A stretch of DNA of 64,000 bases from Trifolium pratense (Eukaryota > Streptophyta > Magnoliopsida > Fabales > Fabaceae). The stretch spans positions 26,652,777 through 26,716,776 of the forward strand of contig NC_060063.1 of assembly GCF_020283565.1 (NCBI RefSeq), given 5' to 3'. Of this stretch, positions 22,501-32,787 are shown piece by piece; positions within the stretch are counted from its first letter, which is position 1, and each line of letters opens with the position of its first letter. The notes beneath the pieces were generated by a model. It saw only the letters and a list, made by a program, of their open reading frames with translations, had not been told where the DNA came from and ran no database searches. The translations under genes were made by a program, and so were the position numbers.

Positions 22501-25500
22501 TTTTTAAATGCATGCCAATTAAATAATTCAAGAGCCTTTTCATTTTTAAGCTGTTTAACCTCGTATACTTTTTCAATACCATGAGTGGCTAGCAAATGCT
22601 TGTCTCTTGTAGTGATTATTATCTTGCTACCGAAGCCAAACCAATCATGTCCTCCAACAAGTACTTGTAACTGCTTTTCTTTGTCAACATTATCAAGAAT
22701 CAAAAGGACTTTCTTTCTACGGAGCCTCCTTTTAATTATTGAAATTCCTCTATAAACATCGCCCACTTTAATATCCTTTTCCCCGAGTATTTCAGAAAAT
22801 AGTGTTTCTTGGAGCTGTGCAAGATCATGATTAGTTGCCCTCTCTCTTACATCAGGAAGATAACATGCACCTTCGAATTGATCAGCAATTAAGTTATGCA
22901 CAGCACGAGCAGTTGTTGATTTGCCTATTCCACCAATTCCATATATTCCTACCATGATGACTCTCTCATCAGACTCAAGTCCGAGGAGAGATGTCACTTC
23001 TAACATTCGAGACTCCAACCCAACTGGTTTGTTTGCAACATGCAAAGGAACACGGTTGATCTTTATTGAGACCTCTTCCACTATCTTTCCAATAAACTTA
23101 TATTCTGATTCAGACCTGCACATTACAGAAGTACATTTAAATTGAAACAGTCATTGATTAATTTATTCACTTCAAACCAAAATCAATCACATAAAATCGT
23201 TACTTCTTCGCTGTATTTTATTCAACTAGATTTATATGCTTGCTAGTAAATATCTCATGCAAGATAGCACGAATGTGGGAAAAATATAATGGAAAATAGA
23301 TGAGTGAAATTATGTTATGTGTCATTATGGAAAAATGTTTCTTATATAATGAATATGTTAGGATAAAAAATTTGGTTCTAAAGAAAATAAGTGCATACAA
23401 GCACGGGTGTAAGTGGTTCAGACAAAATCGATGAACCCAAAAAATCTAACCAAACCTAAAATTATCCGATTTTTCTAGTTTTGGGTCAAAAACCAAGCAA
23501 AATCGAAGGAAACTGAACTAGATTGGTTGGGTTCTCGGTTTTAAATTTTAAAATCCAATACACCGATGAATCAAACAAATAGGTTTACTGAGCTAACTAA
23601 GCCCACTTTGACTTAGCTCAGGCTAACATTTTACTAACATCATCACCCAAAGTCCAAACAACACGAGTCGCCAAGCTCATTTGTCCCCATCAACAAAACA
23701 ATGCCCGTGGTCTCTTGGCCAAACGATTCAAATTGTGAAAATTGTGGTTTAGAATCATTAGATCGAAATTTTGTAAGATTGAAAATTGCAGCAACAAGGA
23801 TTCTGATTGAAAACCCAACTGACGAATGGGCGCAGGTCGAAGGACATACACTCTTGCGTCGCTAACTTGAGTGATTGCCCACTTATAAACTCTGTAGCGC
23901 TGACTCGACAATGACACATATATGAACCATATGATTATATTCAATTAAGTCATTTTCTTAAATTATTGTTAGTATTACCATGTCAGTGTCATTTGCCCAT
24001 TGTATGTGTCAGTGCTTATTAGCTTATAAGTGAATATAGGTGTGCAAAAAATCCAAGTAACCTTAACCAAATCACTAACCAAACCATATCCAAAATTAAT
24101 AACCAAATCCATTTTAAAAAAAAACTACACCAATCCAATACAAAAAAACCAATTCTAAACCATATCCAATTTTTTATAATTGGTTTAAAATTGGTTTTTA
24201 AATTGAGGCCCAATAAGAAAAAAGCCCAATAGTTTCTTTTTAAAAAAAAAACAAATTTTTCAAATTCAATTAATTATATAATTTAATAAATAAATAATTA
24301 ATAAGGTGGTGGAGGAATTGGTCAACGCGGCGGTCAACGCCGGACCACCGGCGGCCGGCACGGCGGAGCTCCGGCGGTGGACGGCGGCGGACGGCGATTT
24401 TCCGGCGACCTCCGGCAAACTTCCGGCGGCCGGCGCGGTGGTTGGCGGCGGTGCTCCGGCGGCCGGCCACCGTTAACCACCCTTTAATATTTAATTATTT
24501 TTTATTTAACAAAATTTATTTATTTTAAAAATAATTATAAAAATCAGATTTTTGATGGTTTTATTTTTTAAAAAAATCTATATTTTAATTATTTTGGGCT
24601 TAAAAAAATATGTTTTGTTGGGCTTAGTTTGAAATATGTTTGGGCTTAGAAAAAAAACTTTTATGAATTGATTATAAACCAATAATTCATAAAATTAAAG
24701 AAAAATTATGTTTTTTTTTATAAACAATAATTATTAAATATGTTCTTTTAATCAATTAAGCAAAAAAAAAATTGGCTTAATTATTGTAAAAAAAAAAGTT
24801 TAAATATATAGGAATTAAAAGTTATAATAATGCATTTTTAAAAAAAATAAAAAATAAAATAAAATTTAAGATGAATCGGTTATAAATAAGTAACCTATTT
24901 TTTATTATAAACCGGTTATAAATTGGTTTCGAACCGATTATAAACCATATCCAAATTAGTTTTGCAAAATAACCAATTTTTCATTAAAATGGTTTTGGTT
25001 CTAAACCAAAACCATAAATATGGTTTGGTGTGGTGTGGTTTTAAACCATGCACACCCCTATATAAATCATACTCAACATAATAGAATAGATAGTTAGATT
25101 TCACTTAAAAGGGATAATTGAAAAAAGGATGGTGTGAAGTGCATACCCTGGTTTGAAATGCCATCCAGACACACTAGCAGCTTGATGTAAAGCATCCCTC
25201 CATTTCTGCACCTTTTCCTTCTCATCTCTAAACCTCACCTCGTGTTTCGCAAAAGCATCAGCATAAGTACCTGTTATGTTTCTAATTTGGGATGGATCCA
25301 CATCATAAAAAACCGGCAAAAATAACCGTCCTCCTAGTAACTTGGAACATTCAAGGATGGTAACAAGTTCAGTCAAACAAAACGTTGAAGATGCATAGTT
25401 AGGGGAGAAAATAGCAATGAAAATCCTAGATTCTTTAATAGCTTGGAGAAGAGTAGGTGTGATTTGTTCCCCTTTTTGAATTTCTTCATCATCAATGAAA

Positions 25501-25646
25501 GTGTGTATACCTCTTTGATGCTGAAGAAAATTATATAGATTACCAGTGAAGTTATTTCTAGTATCTATGCCCCTAAAGCTAAGAAAAACATCATAAGTCC
25601 ATTCACATGTGAAAGAAGACAAAGAAGGTAGTGTTTGTTGTTCCAT
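16112..25646 (-). CDS. TIR-NBS-LRR (TNL) immune receptor gene, possibly damaged
   Basis: Four exons on the minus strand: 25147-25646 (TIR), 22011-23115 (NB-ARC), 21523-21795 (start of LRR) and 17306 downwards (LRR and C-terminal domain). All junctions keep frame; the open frame of exon 4 stops at 16446, giving about 912 aa. The TIR domain starts at YDVFLSFRGIDTR, and the CLTEL motif carries the Glu that is catalytic in plant TIR NADases. NB-ARC motifs are the P-loop GIGGIGKST, kinase-2 LLILDNVD, RNBS-B GSKIIITTRD, GHPLAL and MHDLIQDMG. Such receptors detect pathogen effectors and signal cell death (family knowledge). The donor after exon 3 is GCATGT instead of GTATGT, and this 4.2-kb intron holds a Helitron-like insertion. 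A one-base frame change near 16505 puts the rest of the C-terminal domain out of frame (see 16112-16505). A TTGACT W-box-like site lies at 25706-25711. Confidence 0.85.
18174..18461 (+). pseudogene. Two exon-like segments, possibly captured gene fragment
   Basis: A segment preceded by an acceptor-like acgcag and followed by GTAAGA (18174-18231) encodes DFVELKVGSFIAGEKQTNR. A second, after taacag and before GTATAA (about 18400-18462), encodes VLSIKYERVQINDVGESIKLK. The two phases do not join cleanly, so this is at best a decayed gene piece. I do not recognise the protein. Confidence 0.35.
20724..20744. repeat. (AT)n microsatellite
   Basis: About ten uninterrupted AT units. A second run of similar length lies at 20988-21011. 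Confidence 0.9.
20813..20936 (+). mobile_element. tRNA-derived SINE
   Basis: The A box region is gatcggttggtaggg and the B box region is gagtttgaacccggg, followed by an A tail. The flanks aatatggctaatt (20800-20812) and aatatacggctaatt (20937-20951) look like a target duplication with a 2-nt indel. Same family as 31136-31269. Confidence 0.75.
20988..21011. repeat. (AT)n microsatellite
   Basis: Uninterrupted TA repeat just before a MITE-like segment. Confidence 0.9.
21020..21275. mobile_element. Foldback MITE relative, truncated
   Basis: Shares its core (acgaatacaaattttacaaa, attcaccgt, gaaagtttatatc) with the foldback elements at 45345-45540 and 53162-53510. Here the second arm is diverged or lost. 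It lies close to the Helitron-like 3' end. Confidence 0.5.
24037..25060. mobile_element. hAT-like non-autonomous element in TNL intron 1
   Basis: The ends are taggtgtgcaaa and the inverted ccatgcacacccc(t)a, the common TAGGGGTGTGCA-type terminus of plant hAT elements. The subterminal regions are full of aaccaaa and ggttataaa words in both orientations. No clean 8-bp target duplication was seen. The middle contains an extremely GC-rich block (24306-24478). Confidence 0.6.
24306..24478. other. GC-rich island of CCGGCGG words
   Basis: About 170 bp dominated by cggcggccgg, ggcggcgg and tccggcgg, whereas the flanks are largely A/T. The open frame on the minus strand (RRSTAANHRAGRRK) is of low complexity and unlikely to be a protein. 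Confidence 0.85.
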
Positions 25647-25649
25647 GAA

Positions 25650-26219
25650 ACAAGACCTTCTTTTTCTCTAAGTGTTTTCCTTTCTGCTTATTTCAAAGGA
25701 ATGAAAGTCAATGGAAGATAGAAAGAGAGAGGAAGGAAGGAGTAACCATCTTCATTTGGAATCTCAACATAAAAGAGTGGACTAAAGAAATAGTATTTTA
25801 CTACACCCAGGGATGGAGGCACATGTTAGAGTGTGAAGGCACATGCCCACACAAAGTTTTTAGGATTTTTTTTTTTATATAGAGTGTATGGATTGTTTGG
25901 TTGTAGGAGGTTCTAGTTGTTGTAGTAGCGTGGTCTCTCCTGTGTTGTGGAATGGTTTTGTTTTCTATAGCAGCTCATCGTAGTAGCGCCTCTAACTTTC
26001 TTTTTGAGGGTGTGCGAAACAGATTATGCAAATAAATTAACTTTTATGTATTATTATAAGATGTGTCAAAAAAAATGTATTATTACAAGTTTTTCAAGGT
26101 AGTTTATGAGAAAACAGCTTATAAAGATACAATTTTTGTTAGTGAAAACTTATGAATTAACATAAGCTATTTTCATAAGCTCAAAAATAAGCAAAATCCA
26201 AATGGGCCCCATGAATATT
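25650..26219. other. TNL upstream region, no gene
   Basis: It contains the short leader of the TNL gene and AT-rich sequence. A palindromic stretch with cataagct/agcttat words (26100-26200) resembles dispersed legume MITE debris. Confidence 0.5.
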
Positions 26220-27425
26220 TGAAATTTGCTTATCATAAATTTTTCACTTGGCTTAACAAGCTTCTTTCTATATGCTGATGTCACCATTACAATTAGGGTT
26301 AGTCCTATAATGAATGCAATAACCCCTGCAAGAATTCCAGCATGCTTCTTTATATGATCTGAGGGTTGAAGTAAATGTCAGTCAACAAGCAGGTATAGAG
26401 AGGCATCTGTAGAGAACATCGCGAATTCCATTTGGAAGTTAATTCATGATAAATGTTCTTAGAAATAGCTTAGGTATATACTTAAAAGTGAACAGACAAT
26501 GTATTAGTTGTTAGCGGCCAACACTCGGTGGGATTTAGTCCCACATCGGATAGATAGGACTCTTGAGAAGAGTTTATAAAGAAGAGGCAATCCTCACCTT
26601 ACAAGCCGGTTTTGTAAGGATGAGTTAGGCCTCGATATTCGTGACATTAGTGTCGCATAATTTCAAGTTTTAAACAATGCTTAAACAGAAGATGTAATAG
26701 TTAATGAAAATACCTAATTCTGAAGATGCTAGTCGTATGTAAATGTCTTGTCCTTGGTCTGGATGTTTTCTCAAGTCGACAATGTTGTTAAACCAAAGTA
26801 AGCAGCCACTCCCACCATCTCTGATATCTAAATTTGCATATGCAGTGCATCGATAACTTCCATTTTGTTTGAAATTTTGGCATGAAACCTTCCAAACATT
26901 CACATATTGGAAGCCATTAATATTGCAGTTAGAGTTGATACCACACAAGGCATATTCATCACACTGGTCTACAGGATAACCATGTGAGTTCCGTATAGAA
27001 AACGTTGTGAGTTCCGTATAGATCTAGCACCATTCAAGTAATAATTGAACTGTTCATAATTTCATATTGATAAGAGAATTCTTTGTCATTGAACACTACT
27101 GAGATATTCAAGAATCCATGCAATTTTTGCCAAGAAACACCAGTGAAAAGAAATCCATTCCATGACCCTGCTCTATACAGAATTATTGTTCCCTTTGCAG
27201 TAACCAGTTGAGGATAACCATGTGTATCTATCCTATCTGAACATTCACCTTCAGCAGGATCTTCAGAGTTTCTCCAAGATATGAGATATCTATATGGACC
27301 ACTAACTAAATTACTTTTCAGCTTCATTCCAGGAAGAAAAGTGTTACCGGGATAATCAAAACTTTCCCACAGCAAATCCTCATTTTCTCCGCTGCTATTT
27401 GCATCTTTCACAACAAGCTTGGGGT
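26220..27425 (-). pseudogene. G-type lectin receptor kinase pseudogene, no kinase
   Basis: In order on the minus strand there is the end of the lectin region with the S-locus glycoprotein domain (LLWESFDYPGNTFLPGMKL ... RAGSWNGFLFTG, 27411-27034). Next come a frameshifted EGF part ([10 protein letters not shown]), the tail of a PAN domain ([20 protein letters not shown]) and [10 protein letters not shown] (to about 26700). A transmembrane exon follows (HAGILAGVIAFIIGL, 26350-26280). About 50 residues of the PAN domain are deleted, a 23-bp stretch (gtgagttccgtatag...) is duplicated at about 26983-27025, and neither the start of the lectin domain nor any kinase sequence is found. A TRIM solo LTR sits in the intron. 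Confidence 0.88.
26509..26646 (+). mobile_element. Solo LTR of a TRIM element, 5-bp target duplication
   Basis: The 138 bp starts with TG (tgttagcgg) and ends with CA (cgtgaca). It is flanked by the 5-bp direct repeat ttagt at 26504-26508 and 26647-26651. It contains cccacatcgg and caccttacaagccggttttg, words shared with the TRIM at 47320-47661. Confidence 0.85.
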
Positions 27426-28379
27426 GTATAATCTAGTCTTCTTAACTTAAAACTTGGTGTGTTCCTAAGATGTTAACTGATTTGTCTTCAAGTGAAGACT
27501 TTTTAGTCTTCTGTGTAACATGGATCATGAAAAGGAAAGGAAGGGACTAAATTGTATGAATGTTACAAAATTTACAATTAGCATTAGGACTTTATGGGTG
27601 TGGGTAATCCCTGCTTACTGCTTTGTAATATCATGTTAATTTTATCCGTGGGAAATTCCACCGTAACTGTGGTTTACCCCTAGTTGTCCTTAACGTGTGT
27701 TTGGTTTTGCGGTGATAAGAATTGAGTAAATTGGTTATGGCTCTCTTTCTAAGTATAATAAGCTAGCATATAGCTTATAAACTCGTGACTGAAAAAATTT
27801 GATAACTGTCATTTTCTAACGAGCTTTACTTATTTTGGTAAGCTACTTCAAGTAGCTTATAATGTTTTCTCTTAATTTTAGTACCCCTGTTAACTAAAAA
27901 AATTAATTATTTATTAATCTTATCTTTTTATTTCACTTCATATTTATAATATAAGATATTTAACCACTAACTTTACCAAACACTACAAACTTAATCAACT
28001 AATTTATTCGCTATATATGCTATCATCTAGTTTATCAATTATCCACAATGAACTATCTTATCATTTTCTAATAGTTATCTGTTATCTGCAATGGAGGCAT
28101 GCCTTTTATATATACTTTCTGAATATTATGCCTAAACAATTGAGCTACTATAGATCAAGGGGATTTAGGACTCAACTCATCCAATTGGAAATTTTTATGT
28201 GTGGCATTAAGCATTTGCATTTTAAGGATAGTACTATGCATAATGCATTGCCTCCTCAGATCAGGTTTCCAATATTTCTCTGCAGGAAACAACTCTTAAT
28301 ATTGAACCAAACCATTAATTAATATAGTTCTACCATCAGAAGAGACATAGTTGGAACATATTTTTACATTGTTGTGGAC
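27426..28379. other. Intergenic with one MITE
   Basis: No gene is supported. A MITE is listed separately at 27697-27983; the rest is AT-rich and featureless. Confidence 0.5.
27697..27983. mobile_element. MITE with GTGTTTGGT ends
   Basis: The left end gtgtttggttttg is inverted at the right end (taccaaacac). Internal ataagct/agcttat palindromes are present. No certain target duplication; superfamily uncertain (hAT or Harbinger). Confidence 0.5.
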
Positions 28380-28960
28380 ATAGCAGATATGGAGTGGTAC
28401 ATAGAGTGGCCTGGCCATAATGGCCAACAGAAGGCCAAGGTTGTTCATAAGGAAAGGGTGATTTGTTCATTTGAAGGGGAAAGTTCCATGGCAGGATGAT
28501 AATAATGAGGGTATGGTATTTGGCTTCTGTTTCTGTATGCAGGAATCATGTTCGGTAAGAAAGATTTTCACAGGATGTTTACTAACTTGGAAAGTTACTA
28601 AAGCACAAACTCTGCATTCAAGAAAAGCATCATTAAGAACAAGATTGGTTATAAGGTGAAAAAATTAGGAAAACGAATACACAACATTGATGTATGTCTA
28701 ATGCAGTAATATGATTTACTGTTAAACGCAATCAATAACTAAATGCTATAAAATATAAATCTTAACTAACATTCAATGACTTAAACCAATATCATACTAG
28801 TTCTAGTGTAGTAATGGACTATGTGAACAATATATCATACAGCATAATAAAGCAACCAAGAAAAGCCTTCACTATGAAAATATCATCATCACAAAACGAT
28901 TAAAAATGCAAATATACCCATGAAAAATGATAATTAATTGTAATAAGTAATAACTGGTAA
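28380..28960 (-). pseudogene. Fragment of the BAG6 5' end and upstream region
   Basis: 28380-28545 matches the first roughly 55 codons of BAG6 exon 1 (around 10160-10330), including ttccatggcaggatgataat. 28545-28660 matches its 5' leader, and 28860-28960 matches the sequence at about 11195-11275. The coding part has indels and no continuation. It sits just downstream of the intact neurochondrin gene in the same orientation. Confidence 0.85.
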
Positions 28961-29074
28961 TAATTATAAACCAAATTAAGCTCTTGCCTAACCAATATCA
29001 TGTAAAGAATTATTAATGCTATCGAAAGTTAAAAAGCATCCGCATACAATTAATACACATTAAGAAAACCAAAA
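28961..29074 (-). other. Neurochondrin 3' flank
   Basis: Short AT-rich spacer between the neurochondrin stop and the BAG6 fragment; no feature seen. Confidence 0.4.
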
Positions 29075-30943
29075 TCATATTTTGATTGCCTCTCTAATGC
29101 GAGGGTACCGATGAGCCCATCGATAGAAACCAGCATAGATAATCTCAGATAGATCCATATCCGTGTCCATACCTTGTTCCGATGAAGCCATACATCTTGC
29201 AATGAGCTGATAAAGACTGCTAAGTGTACCATGGTTGAAATCGGGATGGTTTAAAAGAGCCTCTTCCGATGTATAATCAAATATCAGTGAACAAATGCTT
29301 GAAGCCATCATCATACTTGACATGTCATCAGTATTTTCGGACCAAGAAGCCAATGCTTTAAGAAGATCTACATAAGTTGATTCATCTAACATCAACTGCA
29401 GTTTGTCTTTGTTCAATAGAAGGTTCATTATTGTATCACATGCCAAGAAAACACAACTATCATCCTCAACCATACAAAGTTTTGACCCGATTAATTTACG
29501 GAGGCAATCTAAAACAGCCTTAAGTCCTCCTTCACATGAAGCGAGAGCCTTGCATCCTTCAACCTTCATAGTAATTTGACACAACATAGGTAGCAGAAAG
29601 CAGACAGATTGAAAGGGCATTTGTTCATCTGCACCTTCAATAGAAAGCATATACCCTAAAAGATCTCGAACCTTTTCGTTACATGCTAGTGGTGCTTCTG
29701 CAAGATAGCTTCCAATAATTCGCACGGAAGCAAGTAAATCATCCCCTTTCCTTTGACCATGTTCCTTTGCATCTTCTAAATACTCTAGCACAACAGCAAT
29801 TGTCTCATTAAGTTGTAGAATCAACTTCGTCAATGTGCCTTCGTCGAAGAAGTTCACATCATTCTCGCCAACATTTGAAATAAGTTTTATTATCTTCTCA
29901 ACCAAAGAGTAAGCAACAGCTACGTTTCGTTGCTTAAGAGAATGCACCTCAATTGTAGCTAGAGTATCTTGCGGCGCTTCGTACTTTAAATAGGCCAAGT
30001 CATTAAGAAGAACAGCGATTTCAACCCTCGATTGCTCCAACACAAGCAACAAACACATGTCATTAGTGTTGCTTACTTGACCAACAATCAACCAATCTTC
30101 TCCGAATATGGAAACCATAGACTCCGCTAAAATAAGAACCTGAAGCCTTTCAGCAGCCGCAACACGATTCTGCAAAATGGCAACGATACCAACACGAATA
30201 TCATCTGACCAACTACTATCTTGAAGTGTTTTAACAAGTTGTGACAACTCTATTGAACAAATAACCGAATTAAGAATGTGTAGAGCTTCGAATTTCAACG
30301 AATTATGCAAGATAGCGAACTGTCTCGCAACTGCAACCACGATAATTGAAAGCTCAAATAAATAATCTTTCTGGATTTTGTCTAATGATATCCTACTTAT
30401 AATCAATTGCAAAAGTTTAATACACACATCAACCATACGCGAATCATCTTCATTGCCTTGCAGCTCACGCAACCGCAAAGCAAGTATCTTGATTCCACTA
30501 AATTCATAAAATTTCATTATTCCTTTTTCTGAAGCAGTTAATACTAAGTACAAAAACTCACAACATTCTTCAAGAACAGGTGATGGAATAGATGAACTGG
30601 ACATGGAAAATACTTCCAACATTAGTGGGATGTTGGAATTCATGTCTTCTGAGGAAGCAATATCTGGAACACGACAGAGAGTAGAAAGAACTGTAACTGA
30701 CAATGTTAAATATGCATCCCTGTTGTTGTTGTTGTTACTGGATATGGTTGCTGTTGTGAGTAATCGATGAAGAAAGCGAGAACCAATGGCATTGTAAACT
30801 TTGTAGAGTGAGGAGTGATCGTCAGGTTTGCAGAAATTGGTTACGAGGAGAAGTCCGGCGAGGCGCTGTTCATCTCGTTGTCCTGAAAGGAGTTTTAAGC
30901 ATTCGTCGAGATTCAGAGTTTGTTCTGGTTGTTGTGATTCCAT
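29075..30943 (-). CDS. Neurochondrin family protein
   Basis: The single uninterrupted ORF encodes 622 aa, beginning MESQQPEQTLNLDECLKLLSG. It is almost entirely helical in character, rich in Leu, with repeated patterns such as LAGLLLVTNFC, ILATLCRVPDIA-like and VLEECCEFLYLVLTASEKG. This fits an armadillo-like alpha-solenoid covering the whole protein. The length and N-terminal pattern match plant neurochondrin proteins (Arabidopsis has one of about 618 aa). In animals neurochondrin acts in neurite outgrowth and signalling; the plant role is poorly known. The start is the first ATG, preceded by a purine-rich leader. The gene is complete. A close partial copy with a nonsense codon lies at 14023-15404. 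Directly downstream is a BAG6 5' fragment in the same orientation, so the ancestral order was neurochondrin then BAG6. Confidence 0.9.
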   Translation of the reverse strand: MESQQPEQTLNLDECLKLLSGQRDEQRLAGLLLVTNFCKPDDHSSLYKVYNAIGSRFLHRLLTTATISSNNNNNRDAYLTLSVTVLSTLCRVPDIASSEDMNSNIPLMLEVFSMSSSSIPSPVLEECCEFLYLVLTASEKGIMKFYEFSGIKILALRLRELQGNEDDSRMVDVCIKLLQLIISRISLDKIQKDYLFELSIIVVAVARQFAILHNSLKFEALHILNSVICSIELSQLVKTLQDSSWSDDIRVGIVAILQNRVAAAERLQVLILAESMVSIFGEDWLIVGQVSNTNDMCLLLVLEQSRVEIAVLLNDLAYLKYEAPQDTLATIEVHSLKQRNVAVAYSLVEKIIKLISNVGENDVNFFDEGTLTKLILQLNETIAVVLEYLEDAKEHGQRKGDDLLASVRIIGSYLAEAPLACNEKVRDLLGYMLSIEGADEQMPFQSVCFLLPMLCQITMKVEGCKALASCEGGLKAVLDCLRKLIGSKLCMVEDDSCVFLACDTIMNLLLNKDKLQLMLDESTYVDLLKALASWSENTDDMSSMMMASSICSLIFDYTSEEALLNHPDFNHGTLSSLYQLIARCMASSEQGMDTDMDLSEIIYAGFYRWAHRYPRIREAIKI

Positions 30944-31135
30944 GGAAACAGAGAGACGGCGATGATTAGAAACGAAATAGCGGCGCGAGAGAGAAGGAGA
31001 AGAGTATGGCTTTTTTATGTTTTGTTTTTCTTCTTTTTATGGCTTTTTTATGTTTGAAATAAATGATATCTTTAAATAAAATAATTCTAAATTTTTTAAA
31101 TAAATTTGAAATTACAATATAAATCTAAAATATTT

Positions 31136-31269
31136 GTCCCTTGTAAGCATGACACAGTTGGTAGGACATCGCATATAATATACAGGAGAAAGGGTTCGAA
31201 CACCGAGCACTTTATTTATTTCACTTTTAAAGTGAAATTTCTAGTCATTAGGTGTTAGACCAAAAATAA
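31136..31269 (+). mobile_element. tRNA-derived SINE with 17-bp target duplication
   Basis: The A box region is cacagttggtagg and the B box region is gggttcgaacacc, with an A-rich tail. The flanking repeats ataaatctaaaatattt (31119-31135) and ataaatctaaaatcttt (31270-31286) differ at one base. Same family as 20813-20936. Confidence 0.8.
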
Positions 31270-31404
31270 ATAAATCTAAAATCTTTAAAAAAAAAATTAG
31301 CCATGTTATGTTATTCTAATCGTAATGTGAATTTTTGTTAAACCTTTAACTTCAACAACCTTCCGGTTGTTAGGGCATAGAGAAAAAAGATTGAATTCAA
31401 TATA

Positions 31405-31750
31405 CTAGACGATTATCCGTGTGATGCACGAGTCTTATGCGCTGTTTTTATACCGTAACATAAAAAGATTATTTGTATATAGGTAGTAAATTTAATTCTA
31501 AATGTGATATAGATATCAAATATGTGTTTATACATTTGAAAAAACTTATTTATACACCACATTTGAAGTTACCTTAGTATATTCTTCATTAACATTGGTT
31601 AGCAATATTTTTTAATTTTTTTTTGTTAATGGTTAGCAATATCTTTAATTATTCTTTAATATAATTCTTCAATATAACTCTGGAAATGATAACATATAAT
31701 TGACCATGAGGAAAAATTGATGTTGAAACATAATAAGTTTTTTTATTATA
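31405..31750 (-). mobile_element. Helitron 3' end with decayed helicase tail
   Basis: On the minus strand the sequence translates to FPHGQLYVIISRV (about 31711-31672), the end motif of PIF1-type Helitron helicases (usually GQLYVAISRV), then LKILLT. Further on SNVVYK-stop-VF occurs, the last conserved element of that protein. About 120 nt later a short hairpin (CGTG ... CACG, 31418-31430) precedes CTAG (31408-31405) and then T, a Helitron 3' terminus. The upstream part is cut off near 31755, so only the tail of the element survives. An A-rich segment with a duplicated gttagcaatat is inserted in the middle. Confidence 0.75.
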
Positions 31751-32248
31751 AACCTCATTGGATGCGTTTGATTCGTAAAACAGCAAGGACTAAACAGGAC
31801 AGTACATGACAGAACAGGATAATACAGGACAGAACAAAACTGTACCGGAGAGATATAGGGCGATAATATTTTTATATTCGAAAATAAAATTAATATTTTC
31901 GTATTTTTTATAGTTGTACTGTGGACAAAAAATTGTCATGTGGTTCAGTGAGGGACAAAAAATTTTGTTTTTGTCTTGTCCCTTGCTACATAATTTGTCC
32001 AATCTCATAACCAGTTTCAAATCAAACAGGGTACAACAAAAATTGTTCAATCAAATCCCTTATTTTTTAGCAGATATCAAGAAAAAAATAGTATTTAAAG
32101 CTTCGCCCCCTTTTTATCAAAAAATAAATAAATTTAACCCTAAAAAAAAATACACTATAGCAATTAGAATAATACCGTAAAAAAAATTATTTAATAAAAA
32201 ATACCTAAAAACATCACGCATTGCAAAAAAAAAGAAAAGAAAAAAAAG
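31751..32248. other. AT-rich spacer, MITE-like debris
   Basis: A stretch starting ggatgcgtttgattcg and ending near 32030 with a partially inverted caaatcaaac may be a worn MITE; its boundaries are not certain. No gene. Confidence 0.4.
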
Positions 32249-32253
32249 AGAAA

Positions 32254-32607
32254 TGTTATGAAATTTAAATATTTAATTATTTATTAGGTACTAATAGGAT
32301 GATAAAATTACTAATCTAGTTATAAGCTGCAAATATTAAATTAAAACTTAAGGAAATTATGAGAGTAGAAGAGTTAGATGTATTCATATCATTCATGAAA
32401 GGTGCATTTTACATTGAACACAAAGTGGCTTTTTTATACTAGTAAAGTCATGAATAAAAACAAATTAAATTTACTATTCTAAGTTGACAAAGATAGATAA
32501 TAATCTATATTACTATTTTAAGTTGACATTATCCATGAATATTTCAACATTAATAGTGAAACATCTCTTTCACCTTAATTTGATGATTTATTTAATTACT
32601 TATAACA
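32254..32607 (-). repeat. 3' LTR of the Copia element
   Basis: 354 bp, TG...CA ends (tgttat / taaca). Matches the other LTR except at 32480. Confidence 0.97.
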
Positions 32608-32787
32608 CTCCCCCTTTGAAATATTCATCATAGTGCTCCATTTAATTTTGTTGAGAAGAATGTGATGGGAACATACGTTGCCTCGTTAAAAACCTTATTA
32701 GGAAAAACCCATTGGGATAAAAACCTCAATAAGGGAAAAAGAGTACAACATTATGCTCCCCCTTAACCAAGCCTAGGTAATTCTTCT

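Noticed and set aside
24270..24470. Minus-strand ORF rich in Arg and Gly
   Set aside because: Produced by the GC-rich CCGGCGG block; low complexity and within a transposon.
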